A DNA stretch of 64,000 nucleotides from positions 5,649,501-5,713,500 of the forward strand of contig NC_012914.1 in NCBI RefSeq assembly GCF_000023585.1, given 5' to 3'. The notes beneath the pieces are model-generated. The model saw only the letters and a program-made list of their open reading frames with translations, had not been told where the DNA came from and ran no database searches. Position numbers and translations under genes: made by a program. The stretch is from Paenibacillus sp. JDR-2. Lineage in GTDB: Bacteria; Bacillota; Bacilli; Paenibacillales; Paenibacillaceae. Positions 34,478 to 43,410 of this stretch are shown in pieces. Each line of letters begins with the position of its first letter. Position 1 is the stretch's first letter.

Positions 34478-34515
34478 AAGCAGCCCGGACTATCCAATGT
34501 CCAGGCTTGTTGCTT
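34478..34515 (-). terminator. terminator of the OmpR-type two-component operon
   Basis: Imperfect 13-bp stem (AAGCAGCCCGGAC with GTCCAGGCTTGTTGCTT) followed by TTTTTATTTTGG on the minus strand; it overlaps the kinase stop codon. Confidence 0.65.
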
Positions 34516-36040
34516 ACTCATCCGGCGGCTCTATGGCTATAGGCTCACCAGGCAAAGAGATGACAAATCTGGAGCCGTTAGGTCCTGATTCGGCCAGTTG
34601 TACGGTGCCATGCTGCTTCTCGGCCAAGCTCCTGACCAAAGCTAAACCAAGCCCTGTACCGCCGGTTTCCCGGGATCGGTCGTCGCTAACGGTAAAGAAC
34701 GGGTCAAAGATCCGCCTCTGAAGCTCTACCGGTATGCCGATACCGCTGTCCGCGACTTCGATAATGACGCGCCGTTCACCGGAGGTTTCCGTTTCCGAAC
34801 GGTTGGTTAGCCGAACCCATCCGCCGGGGCGGTTATATTTTATCGCGTTGCTGAGCAAATTCGTAACCATATGCATGAGGTTATCCTGATCCGCCCATAC
34901 GAGGTCATCCTTTAACTCGGAAGAAAGCGAAATTTTTTGTTTTTCCGCTTTAATATGTAGACGGCTTAGCGCATCCTCGAGCAACGGCTTCACTTGGAAC
35001 CGAGAGGCATTTGTCTCAAAATCGTAAATATCCATCGAAGAAAGCTGGAGCGCCTTCTCGATCAGCGCATACAAACGCTCCGCTTCCTTACTGATCTGCG
35101 TACGGGCATTTTGCAGCAAAACCGGGTCATCGCTATACATGCCAAGCAGGTCCGAATACGCCAGAATGGATGTTAAAGGCGTCTTCAGCTCATGGCTGAT
35201 ATTGCCGATAAACTGCTTTTGCTGCTGCTCCAGCTCCTGAAGCCTCTTAATAGCCGTCAGCAGCTTCTGCTTCTCCTCGTTTAATTCATCGACATAAGTA
35301 GCGATACTGCCGCTCATATCATAAATCCCTTCCGCAAGCTCGCCAATCTCGTCCCTCCTGCGGACGGGCGGCTTGTCCAGGTAACGGCCTTCCCCAATAT
35401 CCTTGGCCGCCTGATTCAGCTTGCCAAGGATAAAGGCTTGCCTCCAGACGTACAAATAACCAAGCAGGAGACCGGCTGCCAGCACGGCAGCACCTGTCCC
35501 GATAAACAAGTCGCGGATATGGCGGTAAAACAATTTCTGATCCTGGAGCGAGCCATGAAACTGTACGCTGCCGAGAAATTGATCGGCATTATAGAGCGGC
35601 GCCAAATACAGTACCTGATTGCCTAGCGTAATATAAGCCTCCTGGCCTTTGGCAGTATGGGCAAGCGCATCCTTCACATCGGTCAGCGGCTGTACCGGAA
35701 GCGATGTGCCGGCAAATTGCCCGTCAGCGCTGTACAGCGTAACCGCCATGCCGCTTTGCCCGCCAAGATCTACGGCCAGGCTCTGGCCATTACGCTCCAT
35801 AAATTCATCCGGCGACACCCGCTCGCCGGTCAAATACTCCTCGCGTACGCGAAGATTTGCCGAACTGGCCAGCTGGGAAAAGCTTTGCTCCATCCGCCTC
35901 TGCTGATCCTCGCGGATACCCGCAAGCACCAGCGTGCTGAGCAATACGACAACAAAAGCGAGCAGCAGCGCGAGAAACACGGTGATTTTACCCTTTAAGC
36001 CAATTCTGAACCTATGCCGGGTACCGGCAGCTCGGGTCAT
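34514..36040 (-). CDS. membrane sensor histidine kinase (OmpR partner)
   Basis: 508 aa. Two membrane helices (residues about 20-42 and 178-200) flank an extracellular sensor domain; HAMP (about 200-255), HisKA with IGNISHELKTPLTSIL near residue 275 and ATPase with NLLSNAIKYNRPGG, DSGIGIP and GGTGLGLALV. The start overlaps the regulator stop by four bases. It probably senses an envelope signal and controls the surface-protein genes next door through the shared promoter repeats (inference). Confidence 0.92.
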   Translation of the reverse strand: MTRAAGTRHRFRIGLKGKITVFLALLLAFVVVLLSTLVLAGIREDQQRRMEQSFSQLASSANLRVREEYLTGERVSPDEFMERNGQSLAVDLGGQSGMAVTLYSADGQFAGTSLPVQPLTDVKDALAHTAKGQEAYITLGNQVLYLAPLYNADQFLGSVQFHGSLQDQKLFYRHIRDLFIGTGAAVLAAGLLLGYLYVWRQAFILGKLNQAAKDIGEGRYLDKPPVRRRDEIGELAEGIYDMSGSIATYVDELNEEKQKLLTAIKRLQELEQQQKQFIGNISHELKTPLTSILAYSDLLGMYSDDPVLLQNARTQISKEAERLYALIEKALQLSSMDIYDFETNASRFQVKPLLEDALSRLHIKAEKQKISLSSELKDDLVWADQDNLMHMVTNLLSNAIKYNRPGGWVRLTNRSETETSGERRVIIEVADSGIGIPVELQRRIFDPFFTVSDDRSRETGGTGLGLALVRSLAEKQHGTVQLAESGPNGSRFVISLPGEPIAIEPPDE

Positions 36041-36729
36041 CCGTTTGTCCTCGTGCTTTTATAGCCGATACCGTAAACGGTTTGTATGAGTCCTTGCCAT
36101 TCGCCAAGCTTCTTGCGAAGCCTTTGCACATGGATGTCCACGGTACGGGTACCGCCGGCAAAATCCATCTCCCACACTTGCTCAAGCAGCGCTTCCCTGG
36201 AATATACCCGGTCCGGATGCTTCGCCAGCAGCGCCAGCAGATCGAATTCTTTCGGCGTAAGGTCACAAATCTCTCCGTCAACCCTGACCGTGCGGCTTAA
36301 TAATTCAATTACAATCCCGCCAAGCTCCAATCTGCCTTCTTTATCGGAGTCCTGTTCCGGCGATTCAATCTGGCGCCGTCTGTGGAGAGCCTTCACGCGG
36401 GCGACCACTTCCCGGATATCAAACGGCTTGGTCATGTAATCATCGGCGCCAAGCTCGAGCCCAAGCACTTTATCCACGATATCGTTTTTAACGGTGAGCA
36501 GCATAATGGCCGGTTTGTTGCCCGCCTCCAGCTTTCGGCATACCTCATAGCCGTTCATCTTCGGCATCATTACATCAAGCACCATAACATCGGGCTTAAA
36601 GGCAGCAACCTTCTCAAGCGCCTCCATCCCGTCACCGGCAGTTTCTACCGTAAAGCCTTCACGCTGCAAAGCGTAGGCTATCGCGCTGGAGATGCTGACT
36701 TCATCATCTACAACAAGCACTTTAATCAT
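36037..36729 (-). CDS. OmpR-family response regulator
   Basis: 230 aa. Receiver domain with VVDDEVS, phosphoacceptor in VMVLDVMMPKMNG near residue 52 and LLTVKND; C-terminal winged helix with LTPKEFDLLALLAKHPDRVY and TVDIHVQRLRKKLGEWQGLI. OmpR-type regulators bind direct repeats, as seen in promoters P1-P5. The ATG at 36729 has GAGGAG 11 bases upstream; a TTG frame start eight codons earlier lies in front of that site. First gene of the kinase operon. Confidence 0.92.
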   Translation of the reverse strand: MIKVLVVDDEVSISSAIAYALQREGFTVETAGDGMEALEKVAAFKPDVMVLDVMMPKMNGYEVCRKLEAGNKPAIMLLTVKNDIVDKVLGLELGADDYMTKPFDIREVVARVKALHRRRQIESPEQDSDKEGRLELGGIVIELLSRTVRVDGEICDLTPKEFDLLALLAKHPDRVYSREALLEQVWEMDFAGGTRTVDIHVQRLRKKLGEWQGLIQTVYGIGYKSTRTNG

Positions 36730-36801
36730 GCGATTTATCACTCCTCGTTCCAACTTTCCTTATCACCCGGCAGGTTCCATTAGATATGGCTTATTCTTTT
36801 C

Positions 36802-36830
36802 ATTATAGCCGCGCTTGTTCCAAAGTCCAA
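36802..36830 (-). promoter_or_regulatory. sigma-A promoter of the two-component operon
   Basis: Minus strand -35 TTGGAC (36825-36830), 17-base spacer, -10 TATAAT (36802-36807), 73 bases before the regulator start. It lacks the shared direct repeats. Confidence 0.75.
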
Positions 36831-36865
36831 AGCACAAATCCGATTTCAAAAAGAAAACACAAAAA

Positions 36866-36889
36866 AATCCCTTACGGATGTAAGGGATT
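36866..36889 (-). terminator. terminator of the tRNA operon
   Basis: Perfect 10-bp stem AATCCCTTAC/GTAAGGGATT with a 4-base loop and seven Ts on the minus strand, 15 bases after tRNA-Leu. Confidence 0.88.
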
Positions 36890-36903
36890 GAACTTTTAAG
36901 TTA

Positions 36904-36990
36904 TGGTGCGGTAGAGAGGACTCGAACCTCCACGGGCGTACGCCCACTACCCCCTCAAGATAGCGTGTCTGCCATTCCACCACTACCGCA
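36904..36990 (-). tRNA. tRNA-Leu (GAG)
   Basis: Class II tRNA with a long variable arm (GGGCGTACGCCC), acceptor TGCGGTA/TACCGCA and loop TTGAGGG giving anticodon GAG. CCA is encoded. Last of five tRNAs in one transcript. Confidence 0.93.
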
Positions 36991-37038
36991 CATTTAATTT
37001 CATTTCCTTCATACCATCACTTCGAGGGAGAAGTAAAA

Positions 37039-37114
37039 TGGTGAGCCATGAAGGACTCGAACCTTCGACACCCTGATTAAAAGTCAGGTGCTCTACCAAC
37101 TGAGCTAATGGCTC
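37039..37114 (-). tRNA. tRNA-Lys (TTT)
   Basis: Cloverleaf GAGCCAT...ATGGCTC, anticodon arm CTGACTTTTAATCAG with anticodon TTT, encoded CCA. Confidence 0.95.
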
Positions 37115-37159
37115 TCATGCTGTAAAACGAACTCTCGAGAGCCGCTACATTAAAGGAAA

Positions 37160-37234
37160 TGGTGACCCGTAGGGGATTCGAACCCCTGTTACCTCCGTGA
37201 AAGGGAGGTGTCTTAACCCCTTGACCAACGGGCC
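37160..37234 (-). tRNA. tRNA-Glu (TTC)
   Basis: Cloverleaf with acceptor start GGCCCGT, anticodon arm CCTCCCTTTCACGGAGG with anticodon TTC, encoded CCA. Confidence 0.95.
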
Positions 37235-37294
37235 TTACTTACTTGTTGTTCCTATCGTCATCTCTCTCGAGCGACTTGTCCACCAAGAAAATTA

Positions 37295-37385
37295 TGGCGG
37301 AGAGAGAGGGATTCGAACCCTCGCACCACTTACGCAGTCTAACCCCTTAGCAGAGGGTCCCCTTGAGCCACTTGGGTATCTCTCC
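37295..37385 (-). tRNA. tRNA-Ser (GCT)
   Basis: Class II tRNA, acceptor GGAGAGA, anticodon arm CCCTCTGCTAAGGGG with anticodon GCT, long variable arm and encoded CCA. Confidence 0.94.
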
Positions 37386-37386
37386 A

Positions 37387-37463
37387 TGGCTCCCCGAACA
37401 GGACTCGAACCTGTGACAACTCGATTAACAGTCGAGTGCTCTACCAACTGAGCTATCAGGGAA
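37387..37463 (-). tRNA. tRNA-Asn (GTT)
   Basis: First tRNA of the operon: acceptor TTCCCTG, anticodon arm ACTCGACTGTTAATCGAGT with anticodon GTT, encoded CCA. Its anticodon arm is identical to the anticodon-like arm of the RNA at 22576-22776 except for two loop bases. Confidence 0.95.
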
Positions 37464-37525
37464 TACTTCAATCACTTGCTTTTTTCTTTCGTTTCAACCG
37501 CTTGTTTACCGCGGCGACAAGTAAT

Positions 37526-37554
37526 AATATATCACGGCCATTTCAGAAGGTCAA
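37526..37554 (-). promoter_or_regulatory. promoter of the tRNA operon
   Basis: Minus strand -35 TTGACC (37549-37554), 17-base spacer, -10 TATATT (37526-37531). The -35 box overlaps the stop codon of the SprT-like gene. Confidence 0.75.
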
Positions 37555-38024
37555 GCGTTTTTTAAAAAAAGTTTTCCGCGACATTTTCCGCATGCATAGC
37601 GGGCCGGATCAAGCCTTCTTTTACGCGGATATTCGGTGCCGCAGCTACGGCAGACAAGCATGTATTTATAAGGAGTTGGCGCCTTTGCCGCCCTCTCCGG
37701 CAGCGAGTTGCAGTAACGGGATCCGCCGACATAAGCAAGCAGTTTTTTGAAATCCTCATCCCGATGCTGGTACCCTCTCTTCATTATATGGAGATGATAA
37801 TGGCACAGCTCATGCTTAATAATTTTTTCGGTCTCTTCTTCACCAAACGCTTCTAATTGATGAGGACTGATCTCGATGTTGTGCGATTTCGTAAAATAAC
37901 GCCCTCCCGTTGCCTTCAAACGTCCGTTAAAGGTAGCCTGATGGATGAAGGGTCGTCCAAAGCTTTCGAGCGATACGCGCTCGACCCACCGCTGCAGCTG
38001 TTCATCATTCATTTTCATGGTCAT
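37551..38024 (-). CDS. SprT-like zinc metalloprotease-fold protein
   Basis: 157 aa. HELCHYHLHIMKR near residue 69 is the HExxH zinc motif of the SprT family, and the C-terminus is a zinc ribbon (LVCRSCGTEY, YACGKCRGKLF). Related to SprT-like proteins of Bacillales, whose role is poorly defined; DNA-protein crosslink repair is known only for the eukaryotic SPRTN relatives. Start with GGGGGAGA 6 bases upstream. The gene is near cmpA, a linkage I recall from other Bacillales. Confidence 0.85.
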   Translation of the reverse strand: MTMKMNDEQLQRWVERVSLESFGRPFIHQATFNGRLKATGGRYFTKSHNIEISPHQLEAFGEEETEKIIKHELCHYHLHIMKRGYQHRDEDFKKLLAYVGGSRYCNSLPERAAKAPTPYKYMLVCRSCGTEYPRKRRLDPARYACGKCRGKLFLKNA

Positions 38025-38122
38025 TGTATTCTCCCCCAGTACTTGAATTTTAAAGCGTTCATACGATACACTGTCAAGTAGAAATCATTATAGATGGCCT
38101 ACGAGGGGAGTTAATTTTCACC

Positions 38123-38473
38123 ATGCCTACAATGCGTAACGTCCTTATGAACGGCAGCAGCCAAATTTTCTTTGTTGAGATGCCGGAATCCCACGCTTAT
38201 CAGCTCAGCGCGCTGAACCTGCGCCTTCATAAAGAGATTGACAAGCTTACCGCTGATCATGTGCCTCAGCTGCCGTATGCGGTCGCGGAATGCGACAATG
38301 TCGAGCTGCATGACAGCTCGATCCGGATCGTTTCCGGTCTGGACTACATTAATGAACTGGAACGTGATTTTGCGGCTGTTAAGGAATCGGCTTACCCGCT
38401 GATTGCCCTGCTCACCGAGATTCGTGCCTTGCAAGCCCAGCTTGAACAATGGTACGAGGAAGAAGAACTCTAA
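38123..38473 (+). CDS. hypothetical protein, 116 aa
   Basis: Soluble acidic protein with a helical C-terminus (EIRALQAQLEQWYEEEEL). The N-terminus MPTMRNVLMNGSSQIFFVEM is beta-like. No family recognised. Codon use is ordinary for the region and the plus-strand site GGGGAG precedes the ATG by 12 bases. It lies between the divergent SprT-like gene and cmpA. Confidence 0.65.
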   Translation: MPTMRNVLMNGSSQIFFVEMPESHAYQLSALNLRLHKEIDKLTADHVPQLPYAVAECDNVELHDSSIRIVSGLDYINELERDFAAVKESAYPLIALLTEIRALQAQLEQWYEEEEL

Positions 38474-38665
38474 AATGAATAATCCTCAATCGAGGCCTTT
38501 CGAAGATGAGCGACCGCGTTTAAAGGTAGGATTAATCGCCAAATAGAATTTCGGTTTCCGTAGATTCGGAACTGAGAATTTCTATTGCGGTAGGACCTGC
38601 ACGGACATTCGCCCTTCTCCATACTGTAGTAGTACATCAGGTATGGCCGGAAGGAGAAGATACAA

Positions 38666-38818
38666 ATGCCACAATGGCTTTGCAATCAAATGATGCGTGC
38701 TTTTCAGAAGAAGGACCTTAGGCAGATTAAGCTGCTGAATGAATGCTGGTATTTCTATCGGAGCAAGCAAACAACAAAAAACGAAGACGAAAGCCGTCCC
38801 GAAATAACTCTTCATTAA
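38666..38818 (+). CDS. cmpA: cortex morphogenetic protein CmpA
   Basis: 50 aa. MPQWLCNQMMRAFQKKDLRQ and NECWYFYRSK match the CmpA family, which takes part in quality control of SpoIVA and the switch to cortex formation during sporulation with ClpXP. The tail (about 14 residues) is longer than in B. subtilis. Ribosome site GGAAGGAG, terminator directly after. Too short for most gene finders. The 190-base stretch before it has an imperfect dyad (AGAATTTCGG with GAGAATTTCT) and no other gene. Confidence 0.85.
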   Translation: MPQWLCNQMMRAFQKKDLRQIKLLNECWYFYRSKQTTKNEDESRPEITLH

Positions 38819-38832
38819 AGTCCTAACAAAAA

Positions 38833-38860
38833 ACTCCCGCCAGCGAGCTGCTGCGGGAGT
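38833..38860. terminator. bidirectional terminator cmpA/nitroreductase
   Basis: Stem ACTCCCGC/GCGGGAGT with A-run on one side and TTTTTTT on the other, between convergent genes. Confidence 0.88.
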
Positions 38861-38876
38861 TTTTTTGCATCCGGAA

Positions 38877-39521
38877 TTATTTCACGCTGTTCCAGAAGGT
38901 AATTTCGTCGAGCGGAAGACGTACGGTTGGACGGCCTTCCTCTTTTGCTTTACCGATCGGCAGAACAAGAAGCGGCAAATAACGTTCAGGAATCTCAAAG
39001 AAAGCTTTCAGCTTATCACGGTCATAACCGCCCATTGGTACAGTGTCATACCCTTTGGATTTAGCTGCCAGCATAATTTGCATCGATACAAGACCCGCAT
39101 CAAAAGCAACGATCTCCGTCACGCGCTCCTTAGGGATAGAAGGGAACAAGCTTGTGTAATGATCCGTAAAGCGCTGAGCGATCTCTTCTGTCATGTAGCC
39201 GGCTTTAACTGCCGCCCCGTTGATTTCGCCAAGCTTCGTGTAGAACTCCAGATCGCCCAATATAACGACAACGGCCGATGCGTCAACAACTTGTTGCTGA
39301 TTGTTCGCAATTGGGAGCAATTGATCTTTCAGCGCTTGATCCGTGATTACCAGGAAACGCCAGGATTGCGTATTCGCCGAGGATGGCGCTTTGGTTGCAA
39401 GTTCGAGAATTTCCTTGATTTCTTCATCCGAGATTTTGAACGACGGATCATAATGACGAACAGAACGACGGGATGTCAGAACTTCCGTAAAATCCTTGCC
39501 AACTTGTGTTTCGATAGCCAT
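38877..39521 (-). CDS. nitroreductase-family NAD(P)H oxidoreductase
   Basis: 214 aa. FMN-binding fold with TSRRSVRHYDPSFKISDEEI near residue 16, APSSANTQSWRFLVI near residue 45 and YDTVPMGGYDRDKLKAFF near the C-terminus. Such enzymes reduce nitro compounds, quinones or enones with NAD(P)H. RBS GGAGGGAACCAACA before the ATG. The 257-base upstream gap holds inverted repeats (CTGTAACAG, GATAACAG) that could be an operator; the next gene, an Rrf2 regulator, may act here. Confidence 0.88.
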   Translation of the reverse strand: MAIETQVGKDFTEVLTSRRSVRHYDPSFKISDEEIKEILELATKAPSSANTQSWRFLVITDQALKDQLLPIANNQQQVVDASAVVVILGDLEFYTKLGEINGAAVKAGYMTEEIAQRFTDHYTSLFPSIPKERVTEIVAFDAGLVSMQIMLAAKSKGYDTVPMGGYDRDKLKAFFEIPERYLPLLVLPIGKAKEEGRPTVRLPLDEITFWNSVK

Positions 39522-39727
39522 TGTTGGTTCCCTCCAATAATAAAATGATCTGTGTACCAGATTGCTCAGTTAAAACCAAAAAAAGGCATAGTAGAAATGA
39601 CGACTGTGAGAAATAAACCACGGATTAAACTGCGAATAATTTCACACAGTTACAAATATAACAAGGAGCCTTTTATGCTGTACGTACGCTCGCATCTGTA
39701 ACAGTTTTGATAACAGTATAAAATCGA

Positions 39728-39774
39728 GACGGCGGAAAGTCAACTGGGCTAGTGTGACTATTTTTTCCGCCGTC
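39728..39774 (-). terminator. terminator of the Rrf2 gene
   Basis: Stem GACGGCGGAAA/TTTCCGCCGTC with a long loop; T-rich after it on the minus strand. Confidence 0.65.
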
Positions 39775-39778
39775 ATTT

Positions 39779-40279
39779 TTAACTATTCAAATCCATTCGC
39801 TTCAGCGTGCAAATCCTCTCGGAAAGCTGAGCAATGGTAACCTGCCGCAGCACTTCCAATGTTCTTCGTTCCACTTCGTCGGTTATTTCCATAAAAGCAA
39901 CCCGCATCTCCTGACCAAAATCATGGATGCCGGTTGTATCAAGCATTCCGCTGCATAACGGCTCCCCTACGCGCAATGCCAAATAGACATCGGCAAGCGT
40001 AATCGTCTCCGGAGCACGCTTCAAGCGGTAACCGCCGTCACGGCCCTCCCTTGTCTCAAGGAGCTGTTCCCTAGCCAGCTTAGCCAGTACGCGCCGCAGC
40101 ATCGTTGCTTCCGACTTCATATGGCCCGCCAGCTCCGCGCTGGTACAAGCATTAGGTTTCCGGGAAAGCACAACAAGCGCCTGCAGGGACAAGCCAAACC
40201 ATTTATGATTCGGAGCGCTGCTGCACCGTTCTTTTTCCGTTTGAATGGGATTGTTATCAGGCTGAATAATGATGTTCAT
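39779..40279 (-). CDS. Rrf2-family transcriptional regulator
   Basis: 166 aa. Winged helix at residues about 25-90 (LQALVVLSRKPNACTSAELA, LLETREGRDGGYRLKRAPE), typical of Rrf2. It has only one Cys near the family's redox or Fe-S position (GEPLCSGMLD), so a classic three-Cys cluster is absent. It probably represses a neighbouring oxidoreductase (inference). ATG after GGAAGGAGAGG. Confidence 0.85.
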   Translation of the reverse strand: MNIIIQPDNNPIQTEKERCSSAPNHKWFGLSLQALVVLSRKPNACTSAELAGHMKSEATMLRRVLAKLAREQLLETREGRDGGYRLKRAPETITLADVYLALRVGEPLCSGMLDTTGIHDFGQEMRVAFMEITDEVERRTLEVLRQVTIAQLSERICTLKRMDLNS

Positions 40280-40355
40280 CCTCTCCTTCCTTAGTAGGAT
40301 CTTAGAGGCACATCTGTATTATAGGGTCCAAAATAAGCTGTCAGCAAGCCCGAAA

Positions 40356-42599
40356 TTATGCCTGCTTGCGCATGGTAAGGGATACCCGGCCCTTTTTCAA
40401 ATCAACGCCAAGCACCCAAACGGTGACATTGTCGCCTACGGATACCACATCCATCGGATGCTTCACGAATTTATCGCTCATCTGCGAAATATGGACAAGG
40501 CCGTCGTTCTTGATGCCAATATCGATAAAGGCGCCAAAGTCGATAACATTCCGAACGGTGCCTTGCAGCTCCATACCCGGAGTCAAATCTTCAATATTGA
40601 GGACATCGGTATGGAAGATCGGCGGCGGAAGCTCCTCACGCGGGTCACGCCCCGGACGGAGCAGGCTATCGATAATATCCTTCAAGGTTGGCACCCCTAC
40701 GCCAAGCGAAGACGCCATGGCTGCAGGATCGATTCCCGACAGCTTCTCCTTCAGCTCCTCCGTGCCAAGCTGATTCTGCTTCAGGCCAAGCTCGGCAAAC
40801 AGCTTGCCGACAACGTCATAGGATTCCGGGTGAATCGGCGTGCTGTCCAGCGGATTCGCCGCTTCCGGAATACGCAGGAAGCCAATGCATTGCTCGTAAG
40901 ATTTCGCGCCGAGGCGCGGTACCTTCTGCAGCTGGCCGCGTTTCGCGAACCGGCCGTTCTCCTCGCGGTACTTCACGATATTTTTCGCAATCGTTGCGTT
41001 GATCCCCGCTACGTAAGAAAGCAGCGACGCGGACGCTGTGTTAACATCTACGCCAACATGGTTAACGGCAGATTCAACAACGCCGCCAAGGCTTTCATCG
41101 AGCCGTTTTTGGCTGACGTCATGCTGATATTGCCCAACGCCGATCGCTTTAGGCTCAATCTTCACAAGCTCGGCGAGCGGATCCTGGAGTCGACGCGCAA
41201 TCGAGACCGCGCTGCGCTCGGCTACGTCAAGATCGGGGAATTCTTCTGCCGCAAGCTTGGAAGCGGAATAAACGCTTGCCCCGGCCTCGCTTACGATAAT
41301 ATATTTCAGCTCGCCTTGACCGGCTGCCTTGCGTTTGCCGATTAAGCCGGCAATAAATTGCTCCGTTTCGCGGGAAGCTGTTCCGTTGCCGATTACAATA
41401 AGCGTTACGCCGTAACGATCAATCTGACCGTTAATGATTTTTTCCGCTTCCGCGGCCTTATTGTTGGGAGGAGTCGGATAAGTTACGGCTACCTCCATAA
41501 GCTTGCCGGTATCGTCAATAACGGCGAGCTTGCAGCCCGTCCGGTATGCCGGGTCAACCCCCAATACCACATTGCCGCGAACAGGCGGCTGAAGCAGAAG
41601 GTTGCGCAGATTTTCCGAGAAGATGGAGATCGCATGCTCCTCCGCTTTCTCCGTCAGTTCGCCGCGTACTTCCCGCTCGATCGAAGGGGAAATGAGCCGT
41701 TTGTAAGCATCCTCAATAACGGCCGCGAGCACATCGCGTACGGCAGGCGCAGTCTGCTGACGAAGCACTTTGCGCTGGATAAACTCATGGATCCGTTCCG
41801 CCGAAAGCTCAAACGAGACGCGCAGAATATCTTCCCGCTCTCCGCGGTTAATCGCCAAGACGCGGTGCGGCGGCAGCTTGCGGACCGGCTCCTGATAACT
41901 GTAGTACATCTCATAGACGGATTCGGCATCCGCGTTTTTCGCTTCGGTCTTAAGCAGCGCCTGGTCAAAGGTATGCTTCCGCACCCAGGACCGGATCGCT
42001 GCGTCATCCGCGATATTTTCCGCCAGGATGTCCATTGCGCCTTGAAGAGCATCTTCTGCCGAAGCTACGCCTTTGTCCTCATTCACGTATTTAGACGCTT
42101 CAGCAAGCGGTTCGCCCTGGCGGGGCTGAGCCCACAGCCACAAGGCAAGCGGCTCTAAACCGCGTTCCTTCGCGACGCTGGCGCGCGTCTTGCGCTTCTG
42201 GCGGTAAGGACGGTAAAGATCCTCAACCTCCTGCAGCTTGCCCGATGCCTCAATCGAGCGGCGAAGCTCATCGGTCAGCTTGCCCTGCTCATCAATTAGA
42301 CGGATCACTTCGCGTTTGCGTTCTTCCAGATTACGCATATATTGCAGCCGTTCTTCAATCGCCCGGAGATCATTCTCGTCAAGCTCGCCGGTCATCTCTT
42401 TCCGGTAACGCGCGATAAACGGTATCGTATTGCCTTCATCGAGCAAAGCCACAGCCGATTTCACTTTCGTAATCGGAATCGACAGCTGCGATGCCATGCT
42501 TTTTATGATTTGTTCATTCTCGGCAGCAACCTGCCCGGGTGTCCGTTTGCCCGTGCCTGCCGCTTCCTCTTCTACTTGCTTTACTTTAGTATCTGCCAA
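40356..42599 (-). CDS. tex: Tex-family RNA-binding transcription accessory protein
   Basis: 747 aa. N-terminal Tex domain, YqgF-like RNase-H fold (VVLGVDPAYRTGCKLAVIDD near residue 320), helix-hairpin-helix repeats (NINATIAKNIVKYREENGRF-type) and a C-terminal S1 RNA-binding domain (VRNVIDFGAFIDIGIKNDG). Conserved protein thought to act on transcription or RNA stability. The best start is the TTG at 42599, with AAGGGA about 12 bases upstream; an ATG ten codons earlier has no ribosome site, so the first residues are uncertain. Confidence 0.92.
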   Translation of the reverse strand: MADTKVKQVEEEAAGTGKRTPGQVAAENEQIIKSMASQLSIPITKVKSAVALLDEGNTIPFIARYRKEMTGELDENDLRAIEERLQYMRNLEERKREVIRLIDEQGKLTDELRRSIEASGKLQEVEDLYRPYRQKRKTRASVAKERGLEPLALWLWAQPRQGEPLAEASKYVNEDKGVASAEDALQGAMDILAENIADDAAIRSWVRKHTFDQALLKTEAKNADAESVYEMYYSYQEPVRKLPPHRVLAINRGEREDILRVSFELSAERIHEFIQRKVLRQQTAPAVRDVLAAVIEDAYKRLISPSIEREVRGELTEKAEEHAISIFSENLRNLLLQPPVRGNVVLGVDPAYRTGCKLAVIDDTGKLMEVAVTYPTPPNNKAAEAEKIINGQIDRYGVTLIVIGNGTASRETEQFIAGLIGKRKAAGQGELKYIIVSEAGASVYSASKLAAEEFPDLDVAERSAVSIARRLQDPLAELVKIEPKAIGVGQYQHDVSQKRLDESLGGVVESAVNHVGVDVNTASASLLSYVAGINATIAKNIVKYREENGRFAKRGQLQKVPRLGAKSYEQCIGFLRIPEAANPLDSTPIHPESYDVVGKLFAELGLKQNQLGTEELKEKLSGIDPAAMASSLGVGVPTLKDIIDSLLRPGRDPREELPPPIFHTDVLNIEDLTPGMELQGTVRNVIDFGAFIDIGIKNDGLVHISQMSDKFVKHPMDVVSVGDNVTVWVLGVDLKKGRVSLTMRKQA

Positions 42600-42710
42600 A
42601 CAACTGCACCGTCCCTTCAAACTTTTCATTTACAAAAAGGCCATAACTACATTGTCTCAGATTTGAAACCGCTTTTCCATATTTCCGGAAACGAAACCAA
42701 AAAAGCAGCA

Positions 42711-42737
42711 AACCGCCGGCAGAAACAGCCGGCGGTT
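42711..42737 (-). terminator. terminator of the MBL-hydrolase operon
   Basis: Perfect stem AACCGCCGGC/GCCGGCGGTT with a 7-base loop and TTTTTT downstream on the minus strand. Confidence 0.85.
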
Positions 42738-42748
42738 CGCTTAATAAA

Positions 42749-43384
42749 TTATCTCACATAAGGGTTATTGGCCATTTCAAAGCCAATCGTTGTTTTGGGC
42801 CCATGTCCCGGGTAAACCTTAACTTCGGGCGAAAGCTTGTATAGCTTCAATTGAATCGAATCGAACAAATCCCGCTCCCGGCCGCCCGGCAGGTCAGTCC
42901 TGCCGACGGATTGCCGGAACAGAACATCGCCCGAGAAGATATCATTCCCGCAGAGGAAGCTAACGCTGCCCGGAGAATGACCGGGCGTATGTAACACTTT
43001 AAACGTATGGCCGATAAAATTCAGCGTCTGCCCTTCGTCCAGCGCGTATTCGGCTGGACCTGTCGTCAGCGGCGGCGTTACGTCCGACCACCGCATCGAG
43101 CCGTTCTTGCGGGCATCCGTCAGCCAATCCGCCTCTAGATCATGAATATATACCGGACAACCCGCAGCGGTTCTTATTTCCTCTACGCCGCCCATGTGAT
43201 CGAAATGGGCATGAGTGAGCAGAATCGCTTCAACCTTAACTCCGGCGATCCGGTCCAGCAGCCGCTTCGGCCCCATTCCCGGATCGATAATAATTCCTCG
43301 CTCTTCGCCGCTTTGCTCATCTTTTTCCGTCAATAGATAAGCATTGGTTTGCAGCGGGCCAAGCGTAAACGTTTCAATACGCAT
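42749..43384 (-). CDS. MBL-fold hydrolase (glyoxalase II-like)
   Basis: 211 aa. Metallo-beta-lactamase motif LLTHAHFDHMGGV near residue 58, plus LHTPGHSPGSVSF near 128 and VYPGHGPKTTIG near 190, giving the His/Asp set for two metals. Family hydrolyses thioesters such as lactoylglutathione or bacillithiol conjugates. It follows the thioredoxin-like gene at 30 bases and is likely co-transcribed with it. Confidence 0.87.
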   Translation of the reverse strand: MRIETFTLGPLQTNAYLLTEKDEQSGEERGIIIDPGMGPKRLLDRIAGVKVEAILLTHAHFDHMGGVEEIRTAAGCPVYIHDLEADWLTDARKNGSMRWSDVTPPLTTGPAEYALDEGQTLNFIGHTFKVLHTPGHSPGSVSFLCGNDIFSGDVLFRQSVGRTDLPGGRERDLFDSIQLKLYKLSPEVKVYPGHGPKTTIGFEMANNPYVR

Positions 43385-43410
43385 GTTCGCAATACTCCAA
43401 TCTAATCCGT

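Noticed and set aside
39673..39705. eight-codon leader-like ORF after AAGGAG on the plus strand
   Set aside because: Too short to support, no gene follows on that strand, and the region fits the promoter of the nitroreductase gene.
40269..42158. two long plus-strand frames of 358 and 266 codons
   Set aside because: Both lie opposite tex, whose domains are clear; they reflect codon bias in GC-rich coding DNA.
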